Assembly (NCBI GenBank): GCA_964602655.1
Contig: CAZRSF010000103.1
Span: 1-16,549, forward strand
DNA length: 16,549 bases
Direction of reading: 5' to 3'
DNA from: Moduliflexus sp964602655
Lineage (GTDB): Bacteria > Moduliflexota > Moduliflexia > Moduliflexales > Moduliflexaceae
The notes under the pieces are model-generated. The model was not told where the DNA came from and ran no database searches. It worked only from the letters and a program-made list of their open reading frames with translations. Both the position numbers and the translations under genes were made by a program. Below are positions 1-8,022 of the stretch, in pieces (positions within the stretch are counted from its first letter, which is position 1; each line of letters starts with the position of its first letter).

Positions 1-13
1 TCCTAATTACTAT

Positions 14-40
14 TTTCGTGTATTTCGTGTGTTTCGTGGT
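14..40. repeat. Short tandem TTTCGTG repeat
   Basis: Three copies of TTTCGTG occur at a 9-bp period (14-20, 23-29, 32-38), just beyond the stop codon of the minus-strand dehydrogenase. Similar strings of this phrase are scattered through intergenic DNA of many bacterial genomes. No function can be assigned; it is too short to be an array. Confidence 0.5.
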
Positions 41-56
41 TATAATAATCGGCAAA

Positions 57-911
57 TCACACGCCGGAGAAGGAGTTAAAGCCGCCATCCACAGGGATTA
101 CGACGCCGGTGACGAATGCGGAAACATCAGAGAGCAGATACAAGACCGTGCCGCACAGTTCTTCGGGTTCGCCGAATCGTCCCATCGGCGTGCCATTCAT
201 CACTTTCTGCCCGCGCGGCGTGAATTCGCCGGTTTTTTCATCAATTAAGAGGAAGCGGTTTTGATTGGTCAAGAAAAATCCCGGCGCAATCGCATTCACG
301 CGAATATTCATGCGGGCGAAATGCGTGGAGAGCCATTCCGTGAAGTTATTGATCGCCGCTTTTGCCGCAGAATAGGCCGGAATTTTGGTCAGCGGGCGGA
401 AGGCGTTCATCGAGGAAATATTCAAAATCACGCCGCTCTGCTGCTCGATCATATCAGTCGCCAACACAAGCGTCGGCAGGAGCGTTCCCATAAAATTCAG
501 GTCGAAGACGCTGCGAAATCCTTCTAATTCAAGGCCGAAAAAGCTCTTTTCCAATTCGTTCGAATTTTCCGGCAGGATTTGCTCAAGCTGCGTCGTCGCT
601 TTCGGATGATTCCCGCCCGCGCAATTGATCAGGATGTCAATTTTGCCGAACTGCTGATTGATCTGCGCTTTTGCCGCAATCAAAGAGGCTTTGTCTAACA
701 CATTCGCCGCGAGACCGATGGCGTCAATGCCGTATTCGGTTTTGAGCCTCAGCGCGGAGGCTTCCGCCTTTTCTTGAAAGAGATCAAGCACCACCACCCG
801 GCAGCCCACCGCCGCTAACCCGCCGGTAATCGCATCGCCAATCACGCCGCTTCCGCCGGTAATCACCACCACTTTGCCCTGTAAATCTTGGAATGAGTAG
901 GTTTTTTTCAT
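57..911 (-). CDS. uxuB: SDR-family oxidoreductase, probable D-mannonate (fructuronate) oxidoreductase
   Basis: This 284-residue protein is a classical short-chain dehydrogenase. It has the nucleotide-binding loop TGGSGVIG at residues 18-25, NCAGG at 96-100, and the catalytic set S167, Y180 and K184 (YSAAK), spaced Ser-12-Tyr-3-Lys as in the family. The GGNHPKATT stretch (99-107) after NCAGG resembles the GGNxPKATT signature of UxuB-type D-mannonate oxidoreductases, which interconvert D-mannonate and D-fructuronate with NAD(P)H in the cytoplasm during hexuronate catabolism. The C-terminus ends in the usual VDGGF substrate-loop region. It is the second gene of a minus-strand pair behind a LarA-family epimerase, which supports a sugar-acid role. 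The start at 911 is preceded by a weak AGGGG that is part of the inverted-repeat element in the gap. The SDR assignment is certain; the exact substrate is inferred. Confidence 0.8.
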   Translation of the reverse strand: MKKTYSFQDLQGKVVVITGGSGVIGDAITGGLAAVGCRVVVLDLFQEKAEASALRLKTEYGIDAIGLAANVLDKASLIAAKAQINQQFGKIDILINCAGGNHPKATTQLEQILPENSNELEKSFFGLELEGFRSVFDLNFMGTLLPTLVLATDMIEQQSGVILNISSMNAFRPLTKIPAYSAAKAAINNFTEWLSTHFARMNIRVNAIAPGFFLTNQNRFLLIDEKTGEFTPRGQKVMNGTPMGRFGEPEELCGTVLYLLSDVSAFVTGVVIPVDGGFNSFSGV

Positions 912-922
912 GAATCGTTAAA

Positions 923-1015
923 ATTCCCCTCCTGGGAGGGGTTGGGGTGGGTTTTCGATGCTGAGAAATTTCTAACCACGAGCAACCCACCCCTTACCCC
1001 TCCCAGGAGGGGAAT
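923..1015. repeat. Imperfect inverted-repeat element between the two sugar-acid genes
   Basis: Arms at 923-953 and 984-1015 are near-perfect reverse complements of about 31 nt, differing in the middle (GTTGGGG against GTAAGGGG on the same strand). Each arm also contains a smaller imperfect palindrome, CCCCTCCTGGGAGGGG. It fills most of the 131-nt space between the LarA-family gene and the dehydrogenase gene, has no T-tract, and looks like a dispersed palindromic element. In RNA it would form a stable hairpin inside the operon transcript and could set the expression ratio of the two genes; that is inference. Confidence 0.7.
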
Positions 1016-1042
1016 CTCTGTGTAATATTTTTTTAAAAACGA

Positions 1043-2344
1043 TTATTTTACGAAATTGCTGCGTAGCGCCCAGAGGCCGAGCGCGGGGTCACTGACATAA
1101 AAAATCCGTTCGCCATCCGGCAGCGTATTCCAGCCATCTTTCAGCGCATCAGGCGAATAACGCCGCGCCATGTCGTCATACGACGCATAGCGGTAGCCCA
1201 CGCTTTCGATGTCCGCCTGCGTCATGCCTGCGCCGGGGCAATAGGTAATCGAAAAGCGGCCTTCGCTTGAGCCATGAATGAAATGCGCTGCCGCGCCGAG
1301 ATGATTGCGCAAATCGGCGTCTTCTTTGACCGCTTGCAGCGTGGTCGGCGTGCCGCGATAGCCGTATTTTCGGATAAGCCGGTCATTATCCGGGTCTTCG
1401 CCGAATTCTTTCAAGCCGGGCGCAAGCACGATCAATTCGCCGCGATCCGCCATCACCATGCGCGTCCGGTAAATCGCCTTGTTGCCGAGCCAGGTGGAGC
1501 GAAACTTTTTCGGATTCAGATAGACGACCACTTTATCAAGCGGGGCGTCCAATAAATCCAAATTGACCTGCTGACTCAATTCCGCCGCTAACCGAAACGC
1601 TTCGCCATCTTTGTCGCCGCAATACAGGCCGCGCATGACCGTTTCGCCAGCCTGCCCGCCGATGACGGTCATCAGGAAATAGATCGGCATGTCGCCGAGA
1701 TTTTCGCTGAAGGCGGTATCGAACACGCGCCTGACCGGTGTGTCAATGCGCCCCATGATGCGCTCCATGCCATAGGCGGCGCCGAGAAAGTGAGACTTGT
1801 TGATCAGGTCAGCGCCGCCGATGCCGACGCAGATATTTTTGGTGAAATTCGCCATGCCGACGACTTCATGCGGCACGATCTGGCCGATGGACAGGACGAG
1901 ATCGTACCCGCCGTCCAACAGCAGTTTATTGAAACCGACCTGCATGGAATAATCCACGCGACCTTCCGACCACTCGCGGATCGTGTCGCCGGAAATTTCC
2001 CCGACGATCTTGACATCCTGTTTCCAATTGTGGATTTTGAACCGATCCAGCGGAATATTCGCGCCGAACATCGAGCGGATTTCCTGTTCCGTCATCGGCG
2101 CGTGCGTGCCGAGCGTCGGCATGATGTCAATCTGCGCCGTTGTCGATAATTCGGCGTACACAAGCTGCGTCAGCATCCCGGCGTCGGATTGATAGCGCGT
2201 AATATCCGGCGGCAGCAGCAGCACCTTGCGCGGCGATTTCCCCTGCGCGTCTTTGATCTTTTGCAAGATTTCGCGGACATATTCCTGTTTGGCCTGCTGT
2301 TCGATGACAGTGTCCGGGCTGCCATGTTGAAAAATGATTGCCAT
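1043..2344 (-). CDS. LarA-family (DUF2088) racemase/epimerase, probable sugar-acid 2-epimerase
   Basis: This 433-residue protein belongs to the nickel-dependent lactate racemase LarA family. H81 lies in GTHAPMTEQEI, H159 in IGQIVPHEVVG, and K169 is exactly ten residues beyond H159. That matches the spacing of the catalytic His174 and the cofactor-anchoring Lys184 of characterised LarA, which carries the nickel-pincer nucleotide. Homologues racemise or epimerise 2-hydroxy acids, including lactate, malate and gluconate. Here the next gene is a UxuB-type dehydrogenase, so a C2-epimerisation of an aldonate such as D-mannonate is more likely than lactate racemisation (inference). The start at 2344 has an excellent AAAGGAGG Shine-Dalgarno. 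Two LacI-type operators lie just upstream. No larB/C/E cofactor genes are in the window, so they would need to be elsewhere. Confidence 0.75.
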   Translation of the reverse strand: MAIIFQHGSPDTVIEQQAKQEYVREILQKIKDAQGKSPRKVLLLPPDITRYQSDAGMLTQLVYAELSTTAQIDIMPTLGTHAPMTEQEIRSMFGANIPLDRFKIHNWKQDVKIVGEISGDTIREWSEGRVDYSMQVGFNKLLLDGGYDLVLSIGQIVPHEVVGMANFTKNICVGIGGADLINKSHFLGAAYGMERIMGRIDTPVRRVFDTAFSENLGDMPIYFLMTVIGGQAGETVMRGLYCGDKDGEAFRLAAELSQQVNLDLLDAPLDKVVVYLNPKKFRSTWLGNKAIYRTRMVMADRGELIVLAPGLKEFGEDPDNDRLIRKYGYRGTPTTLQAVKEDADLRNHLGAAAHFIHGSSEGRFSITYCPGAGMTQADIESVGYRYASYDDMARRYSPDALKDGWNTLPDGERIFYVSDPALGLWALRSNFVK

Positions 2345-2371
2345 ACGATAGCCTCCTTTGCGAGATGTTCA

Positions 2372-2405
2372 TGGTAAGCGATTACCACAAGGTAAGCGAT
2401 TACCA
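2372..2405 (-). promoter_or_regulatory. Tandem LacI-family-type operators upstream of the sugar-acid operon
   Basis: Two near-identical 16-bp imperfect palindromes, TGGTAAGCGATTACCA at 2372-2387 and AGGTAAGCGATTACCA at 2390-2405, sit 18 bp apart centre to centre. The AAnCGnTT core flanked by GGT/ACC is the usual form of LacI/GalR-family operators. They lie between the TTGACA element at 2414-2419 and the ribosome binding site of the LarA-family gene, so bound repressor would cover the spacer and -10 region. No LacI-family gene is in the window; the regulator is therefore distant. Confidence 0.7.
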
Positions 2406-2419
2406 TGATTTTTTGTCAA
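2391..2419 (-). promoter_or_regulatory. Probable promoter of the sugar-acid operon
   Basis: Reading the minus strand, a perfect TTGACA (2419 to 2414) is followed after 17 bp by a poor -10 (CTTACC, 2396 to 2391) embedded in the upstream operator. The consensus -35 and its position directly upstream of the operators support a regulated sigma-70 type promoter; the exact -10 is uncertain. Confidence 0.45.
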
Positions 2420-2660
2420 GAAAAATATCATCTATTTTTATAAACGCGGCCTATTCGGGGCGCGGCATCATCGAGATCAAAACCGAAAATCTGTTGAATG
2501 CGTTCGAATGCGCGTTGTCTCGTAAAATCAGAGCGCTTCAGGGTGACGAAACGGTTCCTTTCGCCACGCGCTTCGGTCTTGCCAGATGACGTGACCGTCC
2601 GCCCGCGTATCCTAAAGCGCCCCGCATTGGGCGTATTTGGTGAAAATATATCCTTCAAAA
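2420..2660. other. Divergent intergenic region without a convincing gene
   Basis: About 340 bp separate the minus-strand operon promoter from the regulator gene. A 76-codon open frame (2428-2658, minus) and an 83-codon frame (2338-2589, plus) cover part of it, but neither has a good ribosome binding site or a recognisable domain. The 2440-2630 stretch is as GC-rich as the coding DNA around it, so a decayed gene fragment is possible. Confidence 0.4.
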
Positions 2661-2670
2661 GAAAATAATA

Positions 2671-2700
2671 TTGACATATTTATGACATATTATATGTCAT
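2671..2700 (+). promoter_or_regulatory. Palindrome with three TGACATAT half-sites, probable operator/promoter region
   Basis: A perfect 9-bp inverted repeat, ATGACATAT-t-ATATGTCAT, spans 2682-2700. A third half-site in direct orientation (TGACATAT) is at 2672-2679, inside a TTGACA box at 2671-2676. The TATATG and TATTAT hexamers that follow are too close for a canonical 17-bp spacer. The site lies about 84 bp upstream of the regulator start, where autoregulation by an RpiR-type protein would be expected (inference). Confidence 0.5.
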
Positions 2701-2783
2701 CCAATAACATAATGCTGTCTCGAATCTGGTAACAACAAGAAGAACAGGACATCATGCATCTTCTGTCTCGAAAGGAGCACACC

Positions 2784-3698
2784 ATGAACGCCTTCGAATG
2801 GGCGCAACGCCTGCAACAGGTGCGCTATCAACTCACCAAACGCGAATGGGACATTGTCGCGTATATCGAAGCGCATTTCGACGCGCTGTATCAATATTCT
2901 ATGCAGGACATCGTGGATGCCACGAATACCAGCCGCTCCACCGTGCACCGCTTTTGCGAGAAACTCGGGTACGACGGCTATAAAGAATTTCGCGAAGCGA
3001 TGATCGCCTATCATGACACCATCGCCGCCGCGCCTGCGCCATTTCCATCGCGGGAGGTGACGCCGAAAACCGCCTCCGACGCCGCCATGTCGGAGGCGAC
3101 CTCCGCCTTTGACATTTTTCAGAAAGGATTCGCCGTAGATATGCACGCCCTGCACAATGCCGCCGCCATGTATTCCGAAGCGCAGATCGACCGCATTGTC
3201 GCCCAGATTTCCAATGCGAAGACGATTTATTGCGTCGGCTATGAAACCGGCGCGTTCATGGCGCAATTCATCGGCGAACGCTTCAGTCGCCTGAAAAAGC
3301 GGATGCAGATCGTCACTGGCGAGCCGCGCCGCATCAGAGACCTTGTGTTTCCGATCCAGGCAGGTGATCTGCTTTTGCTGCTCGAATATACCAAAGCGTT
3401 CGACCTCTATCTTGCGCTCGTGACATTGGCGAAACGGCGCGGCGCCGCGACCTTGCTGATGACCGATTATCCCACTTCGCCCCTGATCGTGCATGTGGAC
3501 GAAGCCTTGCTCGTCCATCGCGGCCTCCCGAATTTCAAAAATTCCCTCGCCGTCCCGATGACGGTCGTCAACGCCCTGCAACTCGCTTACGAGTTCGAAC
3601 TCGGCGAGCAAACACGCACTGCCGCCCTGCAAGAATGGGACGACTTCGCCTCATCAGAATTCGGGCAAGGATTACTTGACGAACAGAAAACGGAGTGA
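2784..3698 (+). CDS. RpiR/MurR-family transcriptional regulator (HTH + SIS domain)
   Basis: The protein has 304 residues when started at 2784, where AAAGGAG lies six bases upstream. An in-frame ATG at 2754 would place that ribosome site inside the gene and is disfavoured. Residues about 5-75 form the RpiR-type helix-turn-helix, with SMQDIVDATNTSRSTVHRFC (39-58) as helix, turn and recognition helix, then KLGYDGYKEFR. Residues about 130-255 form a sugar-isomerase (SIS) domain that in relatives binds phosphosugars as effectors. A low-complexity Ala/Pro linker (about 80-108) joins them. It is divergent from the sugar-acid operon and may control it or itself, but the operators next to that operon look LacI-type, so the target is open. 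It is not obviously linked to the CRISPR genes, which begin 108 bp downstream. Confidence 0.85.
   Translation: MNAFEWAQRLQQVRYQLTKREWDIVAYIEAHFDALYQYSMQDIVDATNTSRSTVHRFCEKLGYDGYKEFREAMIAYHDTIAAAPAPFPSREVTPKTASDAAMSEATSAFDIFQKGFAVDMHALHNAAAMYSEAQIDRIVAQISNAKTIYCVGYETGAFMAQFIGERFSRLKKRMQIVTGEPRRIRDLVFPIQAGDLLLLLEYTKAFDLYLALVTLAKRRGAATLLMTDYPTSPLIVHVDEALLVHRGLPNFKNSLAVPMTVVNALQLAYEFELGEQTRTAALQEWDDFASSEFGQGLLDEQKTE
3071..3098 (+). repeat. Perfect 10-bp hairpin inside the regulator linker
   Basis: CGCCTCCGAC (3071-3080) and GTCGGAGGCG (3089-3098) are perfect reverse complements around an 8-base loop. They encode part of the Ala-rich linker between the HTH and SIS domains of the regulator. Confidence 0.5.
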
Positions 3699-3806
3699 TA
3701 TGGAACGAATTATAGAGAAAACACCGGAACAAATTTTGTGATACACGTCAGAATAGATAAGAGCATTTTGAAATAATCTATCACATTTCATTCAAGGAGT
3801 AACGTT

Positions 3807-4823
3807 ATGCAGACAATTACATTCGAATTGGAAACGATTACGCCGATGTTTATGGGAGGATATAATCAGACCGAATTTGAACTCCGACCACCTTCTCTGA
3901 AGGGATTGCTACGCTTCTGGTGGAGAGCATATTATTGGGGGAATTGGGGGAACGAAAAGCAACTCACTCTTCATGAGCTACAGGAAAGGGAAGGTGAAAT
4001 TTTTGGGACAGCAACAGATAATGGGAAAAAGAGTCCTTTTTCGCTACGTGTTGATAGTTCTCGTCTAACGCCAATACGAACTTTATTTGGAGAGAATAAA
4101 AAACACACTGTATACGAGAAAAACAAACCGCCATGCAATATCCTTGAATATCTTGCTTATGGCCCCTACGAAAGACATTCTCGACTTGGGCGTGATTATG
4201 CGCCAGTAGGAAGTCAATTTTCTTTAGCAATCACATTACATGATGGAACGGTAATTGATGATGTGATAAAAAGCGTATACTTGCTTTCTGTATTTGGCGC
4301 AATCGGGTCAAAAGCTCATAACGGATTTGGAAATTTCACTATTAAACAAGTGACCGATGAAACAAAACAACCGTGTCTAATTGATTTTCCACTCTCATTC
4401 CCGACATGCACGTTTTTGCAAGAACATATCAAAAACGGCATAACTCCTGATAATCTACCTGATTTTACGGCATTCTCGCGACAAATGAAAATTTTCGAAT
4501 TACCGCCTCCTCTCTTTGATTCATGGGATGATTGTTTAGCATCATTAGGAAAAATGTATTACCGTAGTAAATCCCTGTTAACCAGCAACCAAAAACATTA
4601 TATTGGCTCTCCAGTAAATAAATGTGAAGACCGCCAGGCCAAACCCTATTTTTTAAAGGTTATCCCAGTAAGAAAACAGTTTAAGGGGTATATCATTTAC
4701 TTGCCTTCTCAACACGGCAAAACTCAAAATAATGAAAAAGAAGCACGGGCATGCCTGGAACAATTCAATAATTCGCTTATTCAACATGACATGAAAGAGG
4801 TGACGATATGGCAAAATCTTTAA
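3807..4823 (+). CDS. cmr1: Type III-B CRISPR RAMP protein Cmr1
   Basis: Cmr1 caps the target-3'-end side of the Cmr effector complex in the cytoplasm. This 338-residue protein opens with the characteristic beta strand and ITPMFMGGYNQ (11-21), followed by the Cmr1 signature RPPSLKGLLRFWWRA (27-41), and has the RAMP glycine-rich loop GAIGSKAHNGFGNF at 164-177. Its length fits bacterial Cmr1. AAGGAG at 3794-3799 supports the start at 3807. It is the first gene of the CRISPR operon and overlaps cas10 by 16 bp, implying translational coupling. It is visibly more AT-rich than cmr3 or the later genes, which suggests a separate history. No confident promoter was found in the 108 bp upstream. Confidence 0.95.
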   Translation: MQTITFELETITPMFMGGYNQTEFELRPPSLKGLLRFWWRAYYWGNWGNEKQLTLHELQEREGEIFGTATDNGKKSPFSLRVDSSRLTPIRTLFGENKKHTVYEKNKPPCNILEYLAYGPYERHSRLGRDYAPVGSQFSLAITLHDGTVIDDVIKSVYLLSVFGAIGSKAHNGFGNFTIKQVTDETKQPCLIDFPLSFPTCTFLQEHIKNGITPDNLPDFTAFSRQMKIFELPPPLFDSWDDCLASLGKMYYRSKSLLTSNQKHYIGSPVNKCEDRQAKPYFLKVIPVRKQFKGYIIYLPSQHGKTQNNEKEARACLEQFNNSLIQHDMKEVTIWQNL

Positions 4824-6814
4824 TTCTTTTTACGATTGGGCCGGTGCAGCGTTTCATCGAAACCGCTCGCAAAACCGAAGATTTGTGGATGGGAAGTTAT
4901 ATTCTGGCTTATTTGAATGCAATTGCCCTCAAGACCTTGACCGGCAATTTTTCAAAAGAGTCAATCAAAATCATTTTCCCCTGTCTCGATAATCAGCCGT
5001 TAATCAAATATTTCAAAAACGAAGAAACACTTGATGAGGTTGAACAAGAACGCTTGAAACTCCCGACGCTGCCGAATCGTCTGTTGGCGCTTGATGAAAC
5101 CGGAATGATCTCAACGGATGCGATGAAAAAGGTCGAAGGCGAGGTCAGAAACGAATTCGAAACGATTGCGGAATATGTGTTCGAGCAAGCATTCGGACGG
5201 GCATGGCGGGGGACTCATGCGCAGGACATGTTCAATCGCCAGATCAAGCATTTTCTGGAAATTTATTGGGTCATTCACCCGATGAGCGGCGCAGACTATC
5301 AAGGCGAATACAATCTGCTTGAGCGCAAATTAGGCGGCGTCAAAAGCTGCCGCCGGTTCGAACAAACGCAGGAAGAAAGCCGGAAATGCTCTTTATGCGG
5401 CGAACGGGAAGTCATCCATTTCAGTCCATTTAAGAAAGAAAACATGGGAGAGATGGATCAGATCATCAAACAGGATTGGAAGGATAAATGGACGAAAAAC
5501 GAAAAGCTTCCCTCTCGTAAATATCTCAGTTCCAATGAATTTCTATGCGCCGTCTGTCTGACGAAACGAATAGGGGGAATGTATTTTGAAAACGAATTAC
5601 AACTCGATATAAAAGGGACGTTTCCGTCAACATCGGAAGTGGCGACGTCGGCTTTCAAATTGACAATCATGCAAGAACCGAGGACAGCAGATGTTCGAAC
5701 GGTGTATGCTCAATTTGTTGAAGGAATCAGATCGTTAAAATATTTGCCGAATATCGAGAATATCGTAAAAACGACGCCGCTGCCTCTCGTTCACGAATAT
5801 ATGAAAAGCTCTGATATTGACGGAAGTTGGTTGTATGAGGAAACGCTGAAATCAGAGAATTTTATCAAGTATTATACCGATTATACGGAGAAAGAGTTGA
5901 CCGACTCGAAAAAGAGCGAGATTCAGCAAACGTTGAAGCCGCTTGCAGAGAGTCAAAAGCATCTCAGAAATATTTACAAAAACGACCAAAACACATCGTT
6001 CGGAACGCATCCAGCCAAATACTATGCGTTAATCGCGATGGACGGCGACAGTATGGGAGAAAAATTGAACCATGTGCGTGACGACTTCGAACATTCTCGG
6101 ATCAGCGAAATTGTGAATGAGTACACATCTCAAAACGTTCCAAAGATTGTCGAGGGGACATATCTTGGAAAACTGCTCTATGCCGGAGGCGACGATCTAT
6201 TGGCTTTAGCGAATTTGAAAGACCTCTTTGCCATTCTGCGCCAATTGCATCAGGCATTCCCGTCAGAACGACTTCGAGCTATTGAGGGGTTGAAAAATAT
6301 TGCGACAGACCATTCCTTCGGCGTGTCAGCAGGCGTGTGTATCGCGCATCACAAAGCCCCATTGGGAGAAGCCAGACGTCTTGCGAAAAAGATGGAACAG
6401 GAAGCCAAACAGCTTGATGGTAAAAATGGCGTCAGTATTGCGCTACTGAAACATTCCGGGAATATCAGCACGGCATGCGTTAAATGGGAATATGAGCAAT
6501 TCGATACGTTGCAATGTGCGATAGATGTGAGTTGCGCGTTGAATGAATGGCTCTCGAATAAATTTATCTATTCTCTACGCGAAGAAGGTTTGCGTTTAGT
6601 TGATGAAAAAGGGAAAATCCCTGCGTATCTGGGCAACCTGATGAAGATAGAATTGATGCGATTGCTGCAACGCCGCCAGCAAAAAGGCGCAGCGCACAAA
6701 GAAATGATTACGCAATTAAGCGATCAACTTACGACCTTACAACGTTATATCAAAAGTTTTGATGGGTTTATCGGATTTTTAGAAATCTGCAACTTTATTG
6801 CGCGGGAGGGATAA
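4808..6814 (+). CDS. cas10: Cas10/Cmr2, large subunit of type III-B complex
   Basis: This 668-residue protein is Cmr2-type Cas10. It starts directly with the first palm-like domain, FTIGPVQRFIETARKTEDLW (8-27), so the N-terminal HD nuclease domain found in many Cas10 proteins is absent. A treble-clef zinc site is formed by CSLC (194-197) and CAVC (247-250). The second palm has MDGDSMG (411-417) and the cyclase motif GGDD at 460-463, all intact, so it should make cyclic oligoadenylate from ATP when target RNA is bound. A helical C-terminal domain follows. AAAGAGG precedes the start, which lies within the end of cmr1; cmr3 begins two bases after the stop. The absence of HD and the presence of GGDD fit the two CARF genes downstream, which would read the signal. 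Confidence 0.96.
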   Translation: MAKSLILFTIGPVQRFIETARKTEDLWMGSYILAYLNAIALKTLTGNFSKESIKIIFPCLDNQPLIKYFKNEETLDEVEQERLKLPTLPNRLLALDETGMISTDAMKKVEGEVRNEFETIAEYVFEQAFGRAWRGTHAQDMFNRQIKHFLEIYWVIHPMSGADYQGEYNLLERKLGGVKSCRRFEQTQEESRKCSLCGEREVIHFSPFKKENMGEMDQIIKQDWKDKWTKNEKLPSRKYLSSNEFLCAVCLTKRIGGMYFENELQLDIKGTFPSTSEVATSAFKLTIMQEPRTADVRTVYAQFVEGIRSLKYLPNIENIVKTTPLPLVHEYMKSSDIDGSWLYEETLKSENFIKYYTDYTEKELTDSKKSEIQQTLKPLAESQKHLRNIYKNDQNTSFGTHPAKYYALIAMDGDSMGEKLNHVRDDFEHSRISEIVNEYTSQNVPKIVEGTYLGKLLYAGGDDLLALANLKDLFAILRQLHQAFPSERLRAIEGLKNIATDHSFGVSAGVCIAHHKAPLGEARRLAKKMEQEAKQLDGKNGVSIALLKHSGNISTACVKWEYEQFDTLQCAIDVSCALNEWLSNKFIYSLREEGLRLVDEKGKIPAYLGNLMKIELMRLLQRRQQKGAAHKEMITQLSDQLTTLQRYIKSFDGFIGFLEICNFIAREG

Positions 6815-6816
6815 TC

Positions 6817-7995
6817 ATGACAACACGCATCCAGATTACGCCGTTCGATACCTGTTTTTTCCGAGACGGGAAACCGTTCACTTCCGGGGAACAAACCGAA
6901 GCCGCGACACTGTTTCCGCCGCTTCCGTCAACGCTCTTCGGCGCATTGCGTAGCGCGTATATTGCGGAAAACGGGTGGAATGCATTTCTTCATGGAGATT
7001 TCGAACAGATTATCGGCACGAAAGATAATTATCAACATGCCAGTTTTCATCTAAAAGGCATCTTTATTGGCGACTCAACTGGAAAAGTCTATTCTCCGCT
7101 CCCGTATGATTTCGTCGTTGACAAAGAAGAGGTTAAAAAGAATGTCCCTAATGTCGATGCCTATCCTCTGCGCCTTGAACAGATTGCCTCGAATTCTCCG
7201 TTTTCCGACGTCTTGATGAATACGGAACACCCTGAGAAGACCGTCGAATATCCATCAGATGGCGCATACATGCAACAGCAATATCTTCGTCAATATCTGC
7301 TCGGACAATATACAGGAATCAAGGCGATCACGCCGAAACGTTTCTTCGACGTCGAACCGAAAATCGGCATCGCTCGCAATACGGCGACAATGACTGCTGA
7401 AGAAGGCCATTTGTATCGTTTGAATATGATTCGTTTAAAAGCGGGAATGCTCAATGATGAAGATCGTTATCATTTTTTAACAGACGTAGAGGGGATTAAA
7501 TTTTCTGCATCGGAAGGGATGCTGAAATTCGGCGGAGAGCAAAAAGCCTTTGTTTACAAACAGGTGGAACATCGCCCGATGATAGATTATACTGAGTCTG
7601 AAAAACAAGAGTTCATTAACGCCATCAAAAAGACGGGCGGCGTGTTCAAGCTCTATTTTGCCACGCCTGCGTTATGGAATCATGCCGACGGCTGGCGGGC
7701 GAACTGGATGAATATCGGCGAAGACAGACAGAGTTACACGAATCCCCAAAATGGAAACAGCGTAACCTGTCAGTTGTTGACCGCCACGTCAGGCAAATAT
7801 CAATTAGTCGGCGGCTGGGACATGGCGGCTAATCGCCCGAAAACGATGTATCGCGCCGTGCCTGCGGGAGCGGTATATTATCTGAAATTACTTGCAGGCG
7901 AGCCTGAAACGCTGTTCGATCTGTTTCATAATCAAAATCTGTCCGATTTTCGCGCTCAAGAAGGCTTTGGGTTGGCGTATATCGGCGTTATTTGA
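6817..7995 (+). CDS. cmr3: Type III-B CRISPR RAMP protein Cmr3
   Basis: Cmr3 binds the 5' handle of the crRNA next to Cas10 in the Cmr complex. The 392-residue sequence has the family hallmarks: TPFDTCFFRDGKPF (8-21), in which FFRDG is nearly invariant, then LFPPLPSTLFGALRSAY (32-48). The C-terminal glycine-rich segment is EGFGLAYIG (382-390). Its length is typical. It starts two bases after the cas10 stop, and the ribosome site GGGAGGG lies at the end of cas10. Confidence 0.94.
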   Translation: MTTRIQITPFDTCFFRDGKPFTSGEQTEAATLFPPLPSTLFGALRSAYIAENGWNAFLHGDFEQIIGTKDNYQHASFHLKGIFIGDSTGKVYSPLPYDFVVDKEEVKKNVPNVDAYPLRLEQIASNSPFSDVLMNTEHPEKTVEYPSDGAYMQQQYLRQYLLGQYTGIKAITPKRFFDVEPKIGIARNTATMTAEEGHLYRLNMIRLKAGMLNDEDRYHFLTDVEGIKFSASEGMLKFGGEQKAFVYKQVEHRPMIDYTESEKQEFINAIKKTGGVFKLYFATPALWNHADGWRANWMNIGEDRQSYTNPQNGNSVTCQLLTATSGKYQLVGGWDMAANRPKTMYRAVPAGAVYYLKLLAGEPETLFDLFHNQNLSDFRAQEGFGLAYIGVI

Positions 7996-8022
7996 ACAAC
8001 ACTTCTCAAAGAGGAACAATCT

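Noticed and set aside
2428..2658. 76-codon minus-strand frame in the divergent intergenic region
   Set aside because: No convincing ribosome site or family resemblance; kept only as a possible decayed fragment within the intergenic entry.
2697..3632. 311-codon open frame on the minus strand
   Set aside because: It is antisense to the RpiR-type gene, whose domains and ribosome site are clear; the antisense protein has no recognisable domain and is rich in residues expected from antisense GC-biased codons.
3699..3806. Promoter of the CRISPR operon
   Set aside because: The region is AT-rich and has TTGTGA- and TAATCT-like hexamers, but none at an acceptable spacing, so I do not call a promoter.
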